Assembly (NCBI GenBank): GCA_947475765.1
Contig: CANJMM010000019.1
Span: forward strand, 1-33,890
From: Legionellales bacterium
GTDB taxonomy: Bacteria; Pseudomonadota; Gammaproteobacteria; Berkiellales; Berkiellaceae
DNA length: 33,890 nt
Direction of reading: 5' to 3'
This document shows, in pieces, positions 14,313 to 23,223 of this stretch; within the stretch, counting starts at the first letter, position 1, and each line of letters opens with the position of its first letter. Under the pieces are notes generated by a model. That model was not told the origin of the DNA. It was given only the letters and a program-made list of their open reading frames with translations, and made no database searches. A program made the translations under genes and the position numbers.

Positions 14313-14902
14313 AATTAGAAGAAAAACTAAACCATATTCTGCCACCAATAAATGGAATTTATCTACATATTACGGGTGAATTTGGAGAATCTAGACCTAA
14401 TGGAAAAACCCATCAAGGTATTGATTTTAACTACATAGGCGGTCAAACAGGGATAAATTTAACCCATCCCAAAATATATAGCCCAGTAACAGGGAAAGTT
14501 ACCTTTGTAGGGGGCAATTTTGGCACAATAAAAATTAAAGACGATCAAGGCACGAGTCATGAATTATTGCATACTCATACACAGAGCGTTAAAGTAGGGG
14601 AAATGATTAAACTAGGCGAGGCAATTGGTTCAATGGGCGGAAAAGGACCCTTAGGTCATTATCAATACCCTCAGCATGTACATTATCAGATTAAAAACAC
14701 AGCAGGAGAAATTAATAACCCACATGTGTATTGGAAAAATAAACTCTCATTAAACTCTATTTTTTCTGAACCAGACCCTTTTGAGGCACTGATAGCTGTA
14801 ACGCACGTCATGAGTGAATCACCTCAGTTACCTCAGCAAACTGTACCAGAAAATCCTTATGCGGCTTTTGATTTACAGCTTAAACTTGAATTGTTGGCTT
14901 AA
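14309..14902 (+). CDS. M23-type metallopeptidase-like protein, no signal peptide
   Basis: A 197-residue protein with one M23 (LytM/lysostaphin) domain. Seen: H35-x3-D39 in KTHQGIDFN, then the beta core (IYSPVTGKVTFVGGNFGTIK, about 57-76), H88/H90 in ELLHTHTQ, VKVGEMIKLGEAIGSMGGKG (the usual VxxGxxIGxxG turn) and H123-x-H125 in QHVHYQI. Zinc and catalytic residues therefore look complete, so it should cleave peptidoglycan-type peptides if it reaches the right compartment. No signal peptide or membrane segment is visible, nor a LysM domain. A C-terminal tail of about 50 residues is unassigned. The start overlaps the transposase stop by 4 bases; bioF follows after 5 bases. Confidence 0.8.
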   Translation: MKLEEKLNHILPPINGIYLHITGEFGESRPNGKTHQGIDFNYIGGQTGINLTHPKIYSPVTGKVTFVGGNFGTIKIKDDQGTSHELLHTHTQSVKVGEMIKLGEAIGSMGGKGPLGHYQYPQHVHYQIKNTAGEINNPHVYWKNKLSLNSIFSEPDPFEALIAVTHVMSESPQLPQQTVPENPYAAFDLQLKLELLA

Positions 14903-14907
14903 AAATA

Positions 14908-16050
14908 ATGCAAACAAAAGCGTACTTAAATTTTTTAGTTGAATTGAAAGATCAGGATTTAGCTCGAGCCTTTCCTATTTTAAGGCAAGAAGAAATAAAA
15001 AAACCTTGCCTTGATTTTTCTAGTAATGACTATTTGCAATTAAGCCAATCCCGCCTTATTTTAAAATCAGCCATTATAGGGGCTAAAAAATATGGTGTGG
15101 GTAGCACAGGATCGCGATTATTAAGTGGCCATCATAAATTATTTGAAACATTTGAAACCCAGATTGCCTTGTCTAAAAAAACAGAACGGGCTTTATTATT
15201 TAATTCTGGATTTCAAGCAAATATCAGTGTTTTGTCAGCATTGTTAGAGCGAAAACATTTTCAAAATACGCCTTTGGTTTTCTTTGATAAATTAAATCAT
15301 AAAAGTTTATATGAAGCAGTTAACTTAAGTGGCGCAAAACTCATTCGCTATGCACATAATGACATGGAACACTTAGCTTTTTTGTTAAACAAATACCAGG
15401 ATAAAAATACCCCTAAATTTATCGTTGCTGAAACAGTCTATGGCATGGATGGGGATGTTTTAAAATATAATGAACTTGTTTCCCTTGCGAGACAATATCA
15501 TGCTTTATTATATTTAGATGAAGCACATGCAACAGGTATTTTAGGCCAAGCAGGATATGGTTTGTCCACAAGCATGGATTTTCAAGAGGTAGAGCATGTT
15601 ATTATGGGCACTTTTAGCAAGGCTCTAGGTGGCGCTGGTGCCTATGTAGCGTGTTCGAATATTATTTATCAGTACTTAATCAATGCTTGCTCAGGGTTTA
15701 TTTATTCGACGGCATGTTCCCCAATGATGATTGGCGCCATGCAAAAAGCATGGGATCTTGTGCCTAGTTTACAGCCAAGTGTTATAAAGATGTTTGAATT
15801 AGCACAATATTGTAGACAGCGTTTAAAAAAAATAGGCTTAGAAACAGGTGATTCTAGTACCCATATTATTCCCCTTATTTATAGAGAGGCTAAGCAAGCA
15901 TTAGAAATGAAAAATATTTTACAAGCCAACCATATTGTTGTCTCGTTTATTCAATATCCCACCGTCCCTAAAAATCAAGCCAGATTAAGAATAGCGCTCA
16001 ATATTAGCCATCAGAAAAAAGACATTGATAAATTGTTGACTTTTGTATGA
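14908..16050 (+). CDS. bioF: 8-amino-7-oxononanoate synthase
   Basis: A 380-residue PLP enzyme that condenses pimeloyl-ACP (or -CoA) with alanine to make KAPA, the first ring-forming step of biotin synthesis. Seen: the family core NSGFQANISVLSAL (about 99-112), LDEAHATGILG (about 203-213) and the PLP lysine K238 in GTFSKALGGAGAYV. Length is normal. There is no good ribosome-binding site, so initiation probably depends on coupling to the peptidase gene ending 5 bases upstream. It overlaps bioD by 4 bases (ATGA). Confidence 0.95.
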   Translation: MQTKAYLNFLVELKDQDLARAFPILRQEEIKKPCLDFSSNDYLQLSQSRLILKSAIIGAKKYGVGSTGSRLLSGHHKLFETFETQIALSKKTERALLFNSGFQANISVLSALLERKHFQNTPLVFFDKLNHKSLYEAVNLSGAKLIRYAHNDMEHLAFLLNKYQDKNTPKFIVAETVYGMDGDVLKYNELVSLARQYHALLYLDEAHATGILGQAGYGLSTSMDFQEVEHVIMGTFSKALGGAGAYVACSNIIYQYLINACSGFIYSTACSPMMIGAMQKAWDLVPSLQPSVIKMFELAQYCRQRLKKIGLETGDSSTHIIPLIYREAKQALEMKNILQANHIVVSFIQYPTVPKNQARLRIALNISHQKKDIDKLLTFV

Positions 16051-16676
16051 AGATTTTTGTAACGGGAACAGACACCAATGTAGGAAAAACGGTGATTTGT
16101 TCTTGGTTATGCTACCATTTAAATTATGCGTATTGGAAGCCTGTGCAAACTGGATCCAGAGAAGAAACAGATACGAAATCTCTTCAAAAATTGGCCAATC
16201 AGATCATTTGTTATACAGAGCAATATATATTTGAAGAGCCTGTTTCTCCGCATTTTGCAGCAAAATTAAATAAAGCAGACATCGATCTAAATAAAATAGA
16301 TATGCCTGAAGTAAGAAATTTGATAATAGAAGGTGCCGGGGGGGTTTTGGTGCCCCTTAATCAAAATAAACTGATGATAGATCTGATTCAACAATTGAAT
16401 ACCCCTGTTATTATTGTCGCCAGATCCAGTTTGGGGACAATTAATCATACTTTATTAGCAATAGAGGCTTTAAGACATAGAAAAATACCTATTTTAGGCG
16501 TTATTCTTAATCATTATGTTGAATCTGATCTGATCTTAGAAAATAAGAGGGCCATAGAAACTTATGGTCAGGTATCCGTTTTGGCAGAGTTCCCTGCTTA
16601 CGCGACACTCACGCCTGAGTATATTCAAAAAACAATATTGCCAGATAAACTAAGAAAGGCTGTAAATAATGATTAA
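16047..16676 (+). CDS. bioD: Dethiobiotin synthetase
   Basis: A 209-residue ATP-dependent ligase that closes the ureido ring of biotin from DAPA and CO2. Seen: the P-loop GTDTNVGKT (7-15), the substrate loop KPVQTG (about 41-46), the EGAGGVLVPL motif (about 94-103), and the end-of-domain strand motif GVILNHY. It is cytoplasmic and typical in length (E. coli BioD 225). It overlaps bioF by 4 bases and bioA by 8. Confidence 0.94.
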   Translation: MKIFVTGTDTNVGKTVICSWLCYHLNYAYWKPVQTGSREETDTKSLQKLANQIICYTEQYIFEEPVSPHFAAKLNKADIDLNKIDMPEVRNLIIEGAGGVLVPLNQNKLMIDLIQQLNTPVIIVARSSLGTINHTLLAIEALRHRKIPILGVILNHYVESDLILENKRAIETYGQVSVLAEFPAYATLTPEYIQKTILPDKLRKAVNND

Positions 16677-17973
16677 TTTGTCTATGCGAGATAAAAATAT
16701 TATATGGCATCCCTTTAGCCAAGAAAAAACAGCTGGACTGCCTCTTGCCATACAATCTGGAAAGGGTGCTTATTTGTATGATCTGAATCAAAAAGTGTAT
16801 TTAGATTTAATCTCAAGTTGGTGGGTGAATCTGCATGGTCATGGACACCCCCTGATTGCTAAAGCAATTTATGAACAGGCCTTGAAACTTGAACATGTTA
16901 TTTTTTCTCAGGTGACGCATGAGCCTGCTGTTTTCTTGTGTGAAAAATTACAAGCTATTTTACCCCCAACCTTATCGAGGTTCTTTTTTTCAGACAATGG
17001 TTCTACAGCAATAGAATGTGCCTTAAAAATGGCCTATCAATATTGGCAAAATCTAGGTGAAAATAAAAAAAAATTTGCTTGCCTTGAAGGAGGGTATCAT
17101 GGAGATACCATAGGCGCCATGAGTGTGGGTAAAAATTCAGGTTATCATGATGTTTTTAATCCTTTATTATTCGACGTCATTTCATTCCCTTATCCAGACA
17201 CATGGGCAGACGATTTTAGCGTCGAAGAAAAAGAACATATTGCTTTTCAACAAATTCAAGAAAGGCTAAATAAGCATCATCAAGAAATAGCTGCCTTTAT
17301 TCTTGAACCTTTGATTCAAGGGGCAAGTGGCATGCGGATCTGTAGGCCTGAATTTTTAAATAAACTGATTAAATTAGTCAAATCTTATGATATTTTAGTT
17401 ATATTTGATGAAGTCATGACTGGATTTGGTCGCACAGGCACGGTATTTGCTTTAGATCAGTTAGAACCAACGTGTGCGCCAGATATTTTATGTTTATCAA
17501 AAGGCTTAACGGGAGGTTTTTTGCCCCTGGCCCTCACCATTGCTTCTGAAAAAATATATCAAGCTTTTTTAGATGATAAGCTGAGTAAAGCTTTTTTACA
17601 TGGTCACTCGTATACTGCTAATCCATTGGGCTGTGCTGCCGCAATCGCTTCTTTAAGTTTATTACTCAGTCCAGAAACGCAGCAGGCCATTAAAAATATA
17701 CAACAAGGACATAATAAGGGCCTAGCTTTATTAAATCAATTAGAGCATGTGTCTAAAGTAAGACAGATAGGGACAATCAGCGCTTTTCTCCTTTCAGAAG
17801 AGTGCATCAAACCTCTTATGGCGACTTTATTAGCACAAGGCATGTTAATGCGCCCATTAGGCAATACTTTATATATATTGCCGCCTTATTGTCTTTCTAC
17901 AGAAAATCTTGAGGAAGTCTATCAGAAACTGGCTCAAGAAATAAGCTATTTCAATAGGGGTAATAAAAAATGA
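16669..17973 (+). CDS. bioA: Adenosylmethionine-8-amino-7-oxononanoate aminotransferase
   Basis: A 434-residue PLP aminotransferase converting KAPA to DAPA with S-adenosylmethionine as amino donor. Seen: SSWWVNLHGHGHP (49-61), a BioA hallmark with the Trp pair at the substrate site; FFSDNGSTAIECALKMA (about 107-123); GGYHGDTIGAMSVG (141-154); IFDEVMTGFGRTG (245-257) and the PLP lysine K278 in LCLSKGLTGG. AAAGG lies about 9 bases before the ATG; a later in-frame ATG at 16684 is the alternative start. It overlaps bioD by 8 bases and the membrane fusion protein gene by 4. Confidence 0.95.
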   Translation: MINLSMRDKNIIWHPFSQEKTAGLPLAIQSGKGAYLYDLNQKVYLDLISSWWVNLHGHGHPLIAKAIYEQALKLEHVIFSQVTHEPAVFLCEKLQAILPPTLSRFFFSDNGSTAIECALKMAYQYWQNLGENKKKFACLEGGYHGDTIGAMSVGKNSGYHDVFNPLLFDVISFPYPDTWADDFSVEEKEHIAFQQIQERLNKHHQEIAAFILEPLIQGASGMRICRPEFLNKLIKLVKSYDILVIFDEVMTGFGRTGTVFALDQLEPTCAPDILCLSKGLTGGFLPLALTIASEKIYQAFLDDKLSKAFLHGHSYTANPLGCAAAIASLSLLLSPETQQAIKNIQQGHNKGLALLNQLEHVSKVRQIGTISAFLLSEECIKPLMATLLAQGMLMRPLGNTLYILPPYCLSTENLEEVYQKLAQEISYFNRGNKK

Positions 17974-19019
17974 AAGTAAATCTCTTTTTTAGGCATTACA
18001 AGAAAATTATTTTATGGATAGGGGTAATTTGTTTAGTGGGCACCCTTTCCCTGCTTGCTTTTATAGCATATAAATATTTTAGGGGGGAAACAGAAGAGGG
18101 GATGATCCAAAGTGAAAAAATAGTGGAAGTCGAAGTGGTTAAGCGTGCGAATATTAATCAAACGGTAGAGTTGATAGGTACGATACAAGCAAATAAGAAA
18201 ACAATCTTAACGTCTAAATCTAAAGGCATACTAGAAGTTTTTATCCAATCTGGTCAGCCTGTCAAAAAAGGGGAGCTGCTTGCTAAAATAAAAAATAATG
18301 AAATAGAGCAAAATGTTCATATTCAAAAAGAATTAGAAGAAATTGCTCAAAAACAATTTGATCGGTCGGTTTTTTTGTTAACATCAGGTTTATCTAGCAA
18401 ACAAAATATGGAAGAAAAAAAGACGCTACTTTTAGACCTTCAAAAAAAACACTCAGATGCCAAATCAGCATTAGAAGAACTTAAAATATACGCCCCTTTT
18501 GATGGCATGGCCGGCGTTTTTAAGCTTAGATCTGGCTCAGAGGTTTCTCCTGGAGAAGCCATTGTTACTTTTTATGATCCGAGTTTATTACTCGTTGAGT
18601 TTGATTTACCCTTGTTTGCAGCAAAACAAGTTTCAGATGGCGCAGATATTTTTGTTAACCAAAACGCCTATCGTTTGACTCATGTTCAGAAAATGCTCGA
18701 TGAAGAGACACATATGTGCCCGGCTTATGCAGAGATAAATTGTCCAGACTGTATTATAGGCACGGCAGTAGATATTTCAGTGGTGCTTATAAAAAAAGAA
18801 AATGTGCTTGTGATACCGTTAGAGGCTGTTTTTATAAGAGAGACAAAGTCTTTTGTTTACAAAATTACAGATAATAAGGCCATACTGAGTAAAGTTGAGT
18901 TAGGGGTGAGAAATAAAAATCAAGTAGAAATAAAGTCAGGGCTAAAATCAGGCGATAAAATTGTCGTGTATGGGCATAATCGGCTTTACCCAGATGCTTT
19001 AGTAAAGGTTTCTAAATAA
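17970..19019 (+). CDS. RND-pump membrane fusion protein
   Basis: A 349-residue periplasmic adaptor of an RND efflux pump. Seen: an N-terminal transmembrane anchor (about 13-35, no lipobox), first lipoyl half (KSKGILEVFIQSGQPVKKGE, about 83-102), a short coiled coil (about 112-170) and second lipoyl half (IYAPFDGMAGVFKLRSGSEV), then beta-barrel and membrane-proximal domains ending in GLKSGDKIVVYG. Three cysteines, C250, C258 and C261, lie in CPAYAEINCPDC in the barrel region where most relatives have none that I recall. It overlaps bioA by 4 bases (ATGA) and touches the pump gene (TAATG). No outer-membrane channel gene is nearby, so a TolC encoded elsewhere is implied. Confidence 0.9.
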   Translation: MKVNLFFRHYKKIILWIGVICLVGTLSLLAFIAYKYFRGETEEGMIQSEKIVEVEVVKRANINQTVELIGTIQANKKTILTSKSKGILEVFIQSGQPVKKGELLAKIKNNEIEQNVHIQKELEEIAQKQFDRSVFLLTSGLSSKQNMEEKKTLLLDLQKKHSDAKSALEELKIYAPFDGMAGVFKLRSGSEVSPGEAIVTFYDPSLLLVEFDLPLFAAKQVSDGADIFVNQNAYRLTHVQKMLDEETHMCPAYAEINCPDCIIGTAVDISVVLIKKENVLVIPLEAVFIRETKSFVYKITDNKAILSKVELGVRNKNQVEIKSGLKSGDKIVVYGHNRLYPDALVKVSK

Positions 19020-22000
19020 TGAATATCTCGCCATATTTTATTAAGCACCCTGTCATTACATTAATCCTTAATTTGATGATAGTCTTTTTGGGTTATTTGT
19101 CTTTAGATTCCTTGAGTGTTCGAGAATATCCTGAGGTACATTTTTCTCAAGTACAAGTTTTTACCCATTATCCCAGTGCCAGTCCTGACATGGTCGAAAA
19201 TGCGGTGACCAATCCTTTAGAGGATCGTTTGGCAGGGATTGAAGGCATTGAAACGATTATTTCAAATTCAAAATATGCAAGCAGCGATATTCAACTGACC
19301 TTTAAAAATGGCATTTCTTTAGATAAATCGCTGTTGGCTATTCGTGAGGCCATAGGCCTTGCTCGGCTACCTTATGAGGTACAACCTCCTGTGGTGACAC
19401 GTAAAACCGTCTCAGAGGGTATGCCTTTTATGGTGATGGCATTAAAAGCACCGTCAATGGATTTTGCCGCATTGACACATTATGCTAATTTAAATTTAAA
19501 AAATGCTTTTAGAGGCATTAAAGGCGTGGCTTCTGCAGAGGTATGGGGGCAGCCTTATACTTATGATATTACGCTAGATGCAAGAAAAATGTATGCTTTT
19601 GGCATTAATACAGAGGATGTTTTTGAGGCTTTAAAAAGAAGTAACCTTTCTTTGGCAGCAGGAAAATTTCAGAATGAAATTTCGGTTACTTTAAATTCTG
19701 AACTAAAGACGATTGAAGACTATGAAAATTTGGTTATAAAACAAACAAGCCACCCTATCGTGTTAAAGCAAATATCAGATATTCAGCTTAAATCAGACAA
19801 TAAAAGATTTAGAGTGCGTATTAATGGTGAGGCTGGTTTATGTATTGCCATTCAAAAATCAAATGATGCCAATCCTTTGGAAGTGTCAACCTTAGTAAAT
19901 CAACAACTTGAGCAAGTCATTTCTTCTTTGGCTGAGGGGCTTGAGCTGGGGGTTATTTTAGATCAGGCTGATTTTGTTAGACAATCTTTAAAAAACGTCA
20001 AGTTTTCTATTATTGAAGCCATGGCCTTTGTTTTAATTATTGTCTTTTTATTTTTACGAAACCTAAAGGCAACGATTATTCCCTTGATAGCCATTCCTAT
20101 TTCTCTTATGGGATCTTTTTTGTTTTTAAAAATGTTTGGGTTTTCTATTAATATTATGACTTTATTGGCGATGATTTTGGCCATTGGACTTGTTGTAGAT
20201 GATGCGATGGTCATATTAGAAAACATACAACGTCATATTGAAGAAGGCTTGTCACCTTTGGCCGCATCCATTAAAGGCTCAAAAGAAATTGGTTTTGCAA
20301 TTGTTGCCATGACCTTAACCTTGACCAGTGTGTATGCGCCGCTTGCCTTTATTTCAGGGGTAAATGGGCAGTTGTTTATAGAATTTGCAGTGGCACTTTC
20401 TGGTAGCGTGCTGATTTCAGGTTTGGTTGCATTGAGTTTGTCGCCATTGATGTGTGAAAGAATCTTAAGGCACAATGCAAAGCCATTATGGCCTCAGGTA
20501 GATTGTTTCTTAGAGCGGGTAATTCAGTCTTATCAAAAATTGCTTAAGTCTTTTTTATTTCAAAAAAAAATCAGCTGTTTATTATTATTTATCTCATTTC
20601 TCAGTATAGCCTTTTTGGTAAAAACATTACCAACTGAAACGGCCCCCAAAGAAGATCGTAATTTAATAGGGGTATATATCCCGCCTATACCAGGAAAAAA
20701 TCTGGATGCAATGGAGCAAAGCGTGTCTCTTGTTGAGCATGAAGTGCAATCTATTTCAGAATCAGCACATCGCCTTGTGTTTATGGGGGAGTGGGGTGCT
20801 AATGTTGTTTTGCCCCTAAAACCCCAGCATCTCAGAAAGCATTCTGCTCAGGAAATTATTGATACAGTGAGGCCTGCTCTTGCGACTATTCCCTCACTGG
20901 ATGTGCACCCTTGGAGTGAAGATTCAGGCTTGCCAGGCATAGAAAATGGCACAGAAAATGATACTTTGTCATTGGTGCTTTCGACTACTGAAAATTACAC
21001 GCAGCTTTTTAAGGTGGCAGAGAAAATTCGAAAGCAAGTAGAAGCGCAAAAAAGATTTGATAAAATAAGCCATAACCTTAAGTTAGATACCCCTGGTTAT
21101 GAAATTAACCTCGACACCAATCAAATGGCGCGCTTAAATATATCTTCTGCACAAATAGCCAAAACGATAGAAGTATTTTTTAGTGGAGATCAGTCGTTAG
21201 AATTTTCAAAAGACGGTATTTTATATGCCATTACCCTTCAGGGTAAATCTATGCCTTGGAGTTTAAATGAATTATATCTCACCAATAATTCGGGTAAAAA
21301 AATATCCCTTGGGGCAATAGCCAATATGATTCAAAATTCGGGCCCTGAGAAATTATTTCATTATAATCAAATGAGGTCAGTGATTTTATCGACAGATATC
21401 CCTAAAAATAATACTTTTGGACAAGCTATGACAGATTTTAATCAACAGGTAGGTGAAGCACTTCCAGCTCATTATAAAAAAACCTGGACAGGAAGTGCTA
21501 AAACTTTCAGTGAGTCTAACCGAAGCATGGTGATGTTATTTTGCTTAGCCATTATTTTTATTTATGCCATCTTGGCCATTCAGTTTGAGAATTTCATTGA
21601 TCCTTTGATTATTTTATTAACCGTTCCTTTGGCTTGTTTTGGCGGATTATTTTTTATTTGGTTGTATGGGGGTTCTTTAAATATTTATACTCAAATTGGC
21701 CTCATTACCTTGATTGGCTTAATTACAAAACATGGCATTTTAATCGTAGAGTTTACCAATGTTTTGTGGCGTCAAATGTCTTTGAAAGAAGCCATTGTTC
21801 AAGCCGCCTCTCTCAGGCTAAGACCCATTTTAATGACAACAGGTGCCATGGTATTTGGTGCAATGCCACTTATTTTATCGACTGATTCAGGACATGAAGC
21901 AAGACAAGCAATAGGCATTGTTTTAGTCGGGGGCTTAACCCTTGGTACTTTATTTACCTTGTTTATTTTGCCCACAGTTTGTTATATGATGAAAAATATT

Positions 22001-22021
22001 TTTAATAAAAGTAGGCCCTAA
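19019..22021 (+). CDS. RND-family efflux pump, HAE-1 type
   Basis: A 1000-residue inner-membrane proton-driven exporter, resembling multidrug efflux pumps of the MexF/AcrB superfamily. Seen: N-terminal TM1 (SPYFIKHPVITLILNLMIV), the periplasmic porter loops, the proton-relay aspartates D394 and D395 in VDDAMVILEN, and the relay lysine K904 in LITKHGILIVEF with the second TM bundle. Periplasmic-domain features such as VREYPEVHFSQVQVFTHYPS are present. Slightly short (AcrB 1049) but complete. Starts on the last base of the adaptor stop (TAATG) and ends at the rlmI-like start the same way. Substrate unknown. Confidence 0.93.
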   Translation: MNISPYFIKHPVITLILNLMIVFLGYLSLDSLSVREYPEVHFSQVQVFTHYPSASPDMVENAVTNPLEDRLAGIEGIETIISNSKYASSDIQLTFKNGISLDKSLLAIREAIGLARLPYEVQPPVVTRKTVSEGMPFMVMALKAPSMDFAALTHYANLNLKNAFRGIKGVASAEVWGQPYTYDITLDARKMYAFGINTEDVFEALKRSNLSLAAGKFQNEISVTLNSELKTIEDYENLVIKQTSHPIVLKQISDIQLKSDNKRFRVRINGEAGLCIAIQKSNDANPLEVSTLVNQQLEQVISSLAEGLELGVILDQADFVRQSLKNVKFSIIEAMAFVLIIVFLFLRNLKATIIPLIAIPISLMGSFLFLKMFGFSINIMTLLAMILAIGLVVDDAMVILENIQRHIEEGLSPLAASIKGSKEIGFAIVAMTLTLTSVYAPLAFISGVNGQLFIEFAVALSGSVLISGLVALSLSPLMCERILRHNAKPLWPQVDCFLERVIQSYQKLLKSFLFQKKISCLLLFISFLSIAFLVKTLPTETAPKEDRNLIGVYIPPIPGKNLDAMEQSVSLVEHEVQSISESAHRLVFMGEWGANVVLPLKPQHLRKHSAQEIIDTVRPALATIPSLDVHPWSEDSGLPGIENGTENDTLSLVLSTTENYTQLFKVAEKIRKQVEAQKRFDKISHNLKLDTPGYEINLDTNQMARLNISSAQIAKTIEVFFSGDQSLEFSKDGILYAITLQGKSMPWSLNELYLTNNSGKKISLGAIANMIQNSGPEKLFHYNQMRSVILSTDIPKNNTFGQAMTDFNQQVGEALPAHYKKTWTGSAKTFSESNRSMVMLFCLAIIFIYAILAIQFENFIDPLIILLTVPLACFGGLFFIWLYGGSLNIYTQIGLITLIGLITKHGILIVEFTNVLWRQMSLKEAIVQAASLRLRPILMTTGAMVFGAMPLILSTDSGHEARQAIGIVLVGGLTLGTLFTLFILPTVCYMMKNIFNKSRP

Positions 22022-23223
22022 TGAATAATGTAACCTTAAAAATCACCTTGAATAAAAAAACCACCCGTAAGTTAGATGAGGGATATCCTTGGATTTTTAA
22101 AACAGAAGTCGATAATAAGATTATCAGTACAGCTAGCCCTGGACAAATAGCCGAGTTTTATGATATGACGGGGGAACGCTTGCTGGCAACAGGTTTTGTG
22201 AATCCTGCTTCCACTATTTTTGGCCGAGTTTGTATTTTTGGCACAAAAACACTCACTTCAGATTGGGTGATTGACAGGCTAAGGGCGTGTTTACAGCTTC
22301 GGGCACATTTTTTCACAGAACCTTATTATCGTTTGGCCCACGCAGAAGCAGATGGCTTGCCAGGCCTTATTATCGATAGATTTGGCGCTGTTTTTGTCAT
22401 GCAGATCAATACCTATGGTATGGCCACTTTTCAAGAAAAAATAGTGGAGGTTTTGCTTAAGCATTTTGGCGCCAAAACGGTTATCTTAAAAAATGACTCG
22501 CCCGTTCGAAAAAAAGAAGGGCTACCCTTGCTAACAGAAGTTCGAGGTGAGGCGCTCACCAATACCAGTATCATGGTACAAGAGGCGGGATGTGTTTTTG
22601 AAATCGATGCTATTAATGGCCAAAAAAGTGGTTGGTTTTACGATCAGCGAGCTAACCGTGCTTGGTTGGCACATATCGCCAAAAACAAAACGGTACTCGA
22701 TGCATTTTGTTACCTAGGTGGCTTTGGTATTCAAGCAATGCACCAGGGCGCAAAATCAGTCGTCTTTATCGATTCGAGTCAAGAGGCAATAGACTTAACA
22801 CAAAAAAATTATGCGCGAAATCAACTCGACTTAAGGCAAGCAGAGTTCATCAATGAAAAAGTATTTCAAAGCTTAACAGCCTTTCAACAGCCTGAAAATC
22901 TTAGAACATTTGAAGTGGTTTGTTTAGATCCGCCTGCTTTTATTAAAGCTAGGTTAGATATGGGTTCAGGATTAAAAGGCTATGAAAAATTAGCAAAAAT
23001 AGCAGCACCTTTAGTCGCCCCATCAGGCATCATGATGTTTAGTTCTTGCTCTCATCATGCGCACACTGAAGATCTGATCAAACATATTTATTTAGGCATC
23101 AAAAAAGCGGGTAGAGAAGCAAGATTAGTTCGCTTATCTGGGGCAGATGTCGATCATCCTATTCATCCGGTATTAAGAGAAAGTGAATATCTTAAGTGCT
23201 TAGTATTTCAATTTATAGCTTAA
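22021..23223 (+). CDS. rlmI: RlmI-like class I SAM-dependent 23S rRNA methyltransferase
   Basis: A 400-residue cytosine-C5 rRNA methyltransferase related to RlmI (23S rRNA m5C1962). Seen: an N-terminal PUA-like RNA-binding domain (about 1-80, KLDEGYPWIFKTEV), SAM site VLDAFCYLGGFGIQAMHQGA (about 225-244), acidic loop VFIDSSQEAI, the motif VVCLDPPAFIK (about 300-310) and the catalytic Cys in MMFSSCSHH. Length matches RlmI (396). It begins on the last base of the RND stop, with no promoter of its own visible. The 3' end overlaps the convergent transporter gene by 11 bases. The symbol is by family resemblance. Confidence 0.85.
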   Translation: MNNVTLKITLNKKTTRKLDEGYPWIFKTEVDNKIISTASPGQIAEFYDMTGERLLATGFVNPASTIFGRVCIFGTKTLTSDWVIDRLRACLQLRAHFFTEPYYRLAHAEADGLPGLIIDRFGAVFVMQINTYGMATFQEKIVEVLLKHFGAKTVILKNDSPVRKKEGLPLLTEVRGEALTNTSIMVQEAGCVFEIDAINGQKSGWFYDQRANRAWLAHIAKNKTVLDAFCYLGGFGIQAMHQGAKSVVFIDSSQEAIDLTQKNYARNQLDLRQAEFINEKVFQSLTAFQQPENLRTFEVVCLDPPAFIKARLDMGSGLKGYEKLAKIAAPLVAPSGIMMFSSCSHHAHTEDLIKHIYLGIKKAGREARLVRLSGADVDHPIHPVLRESEYLKCLVFQFIA

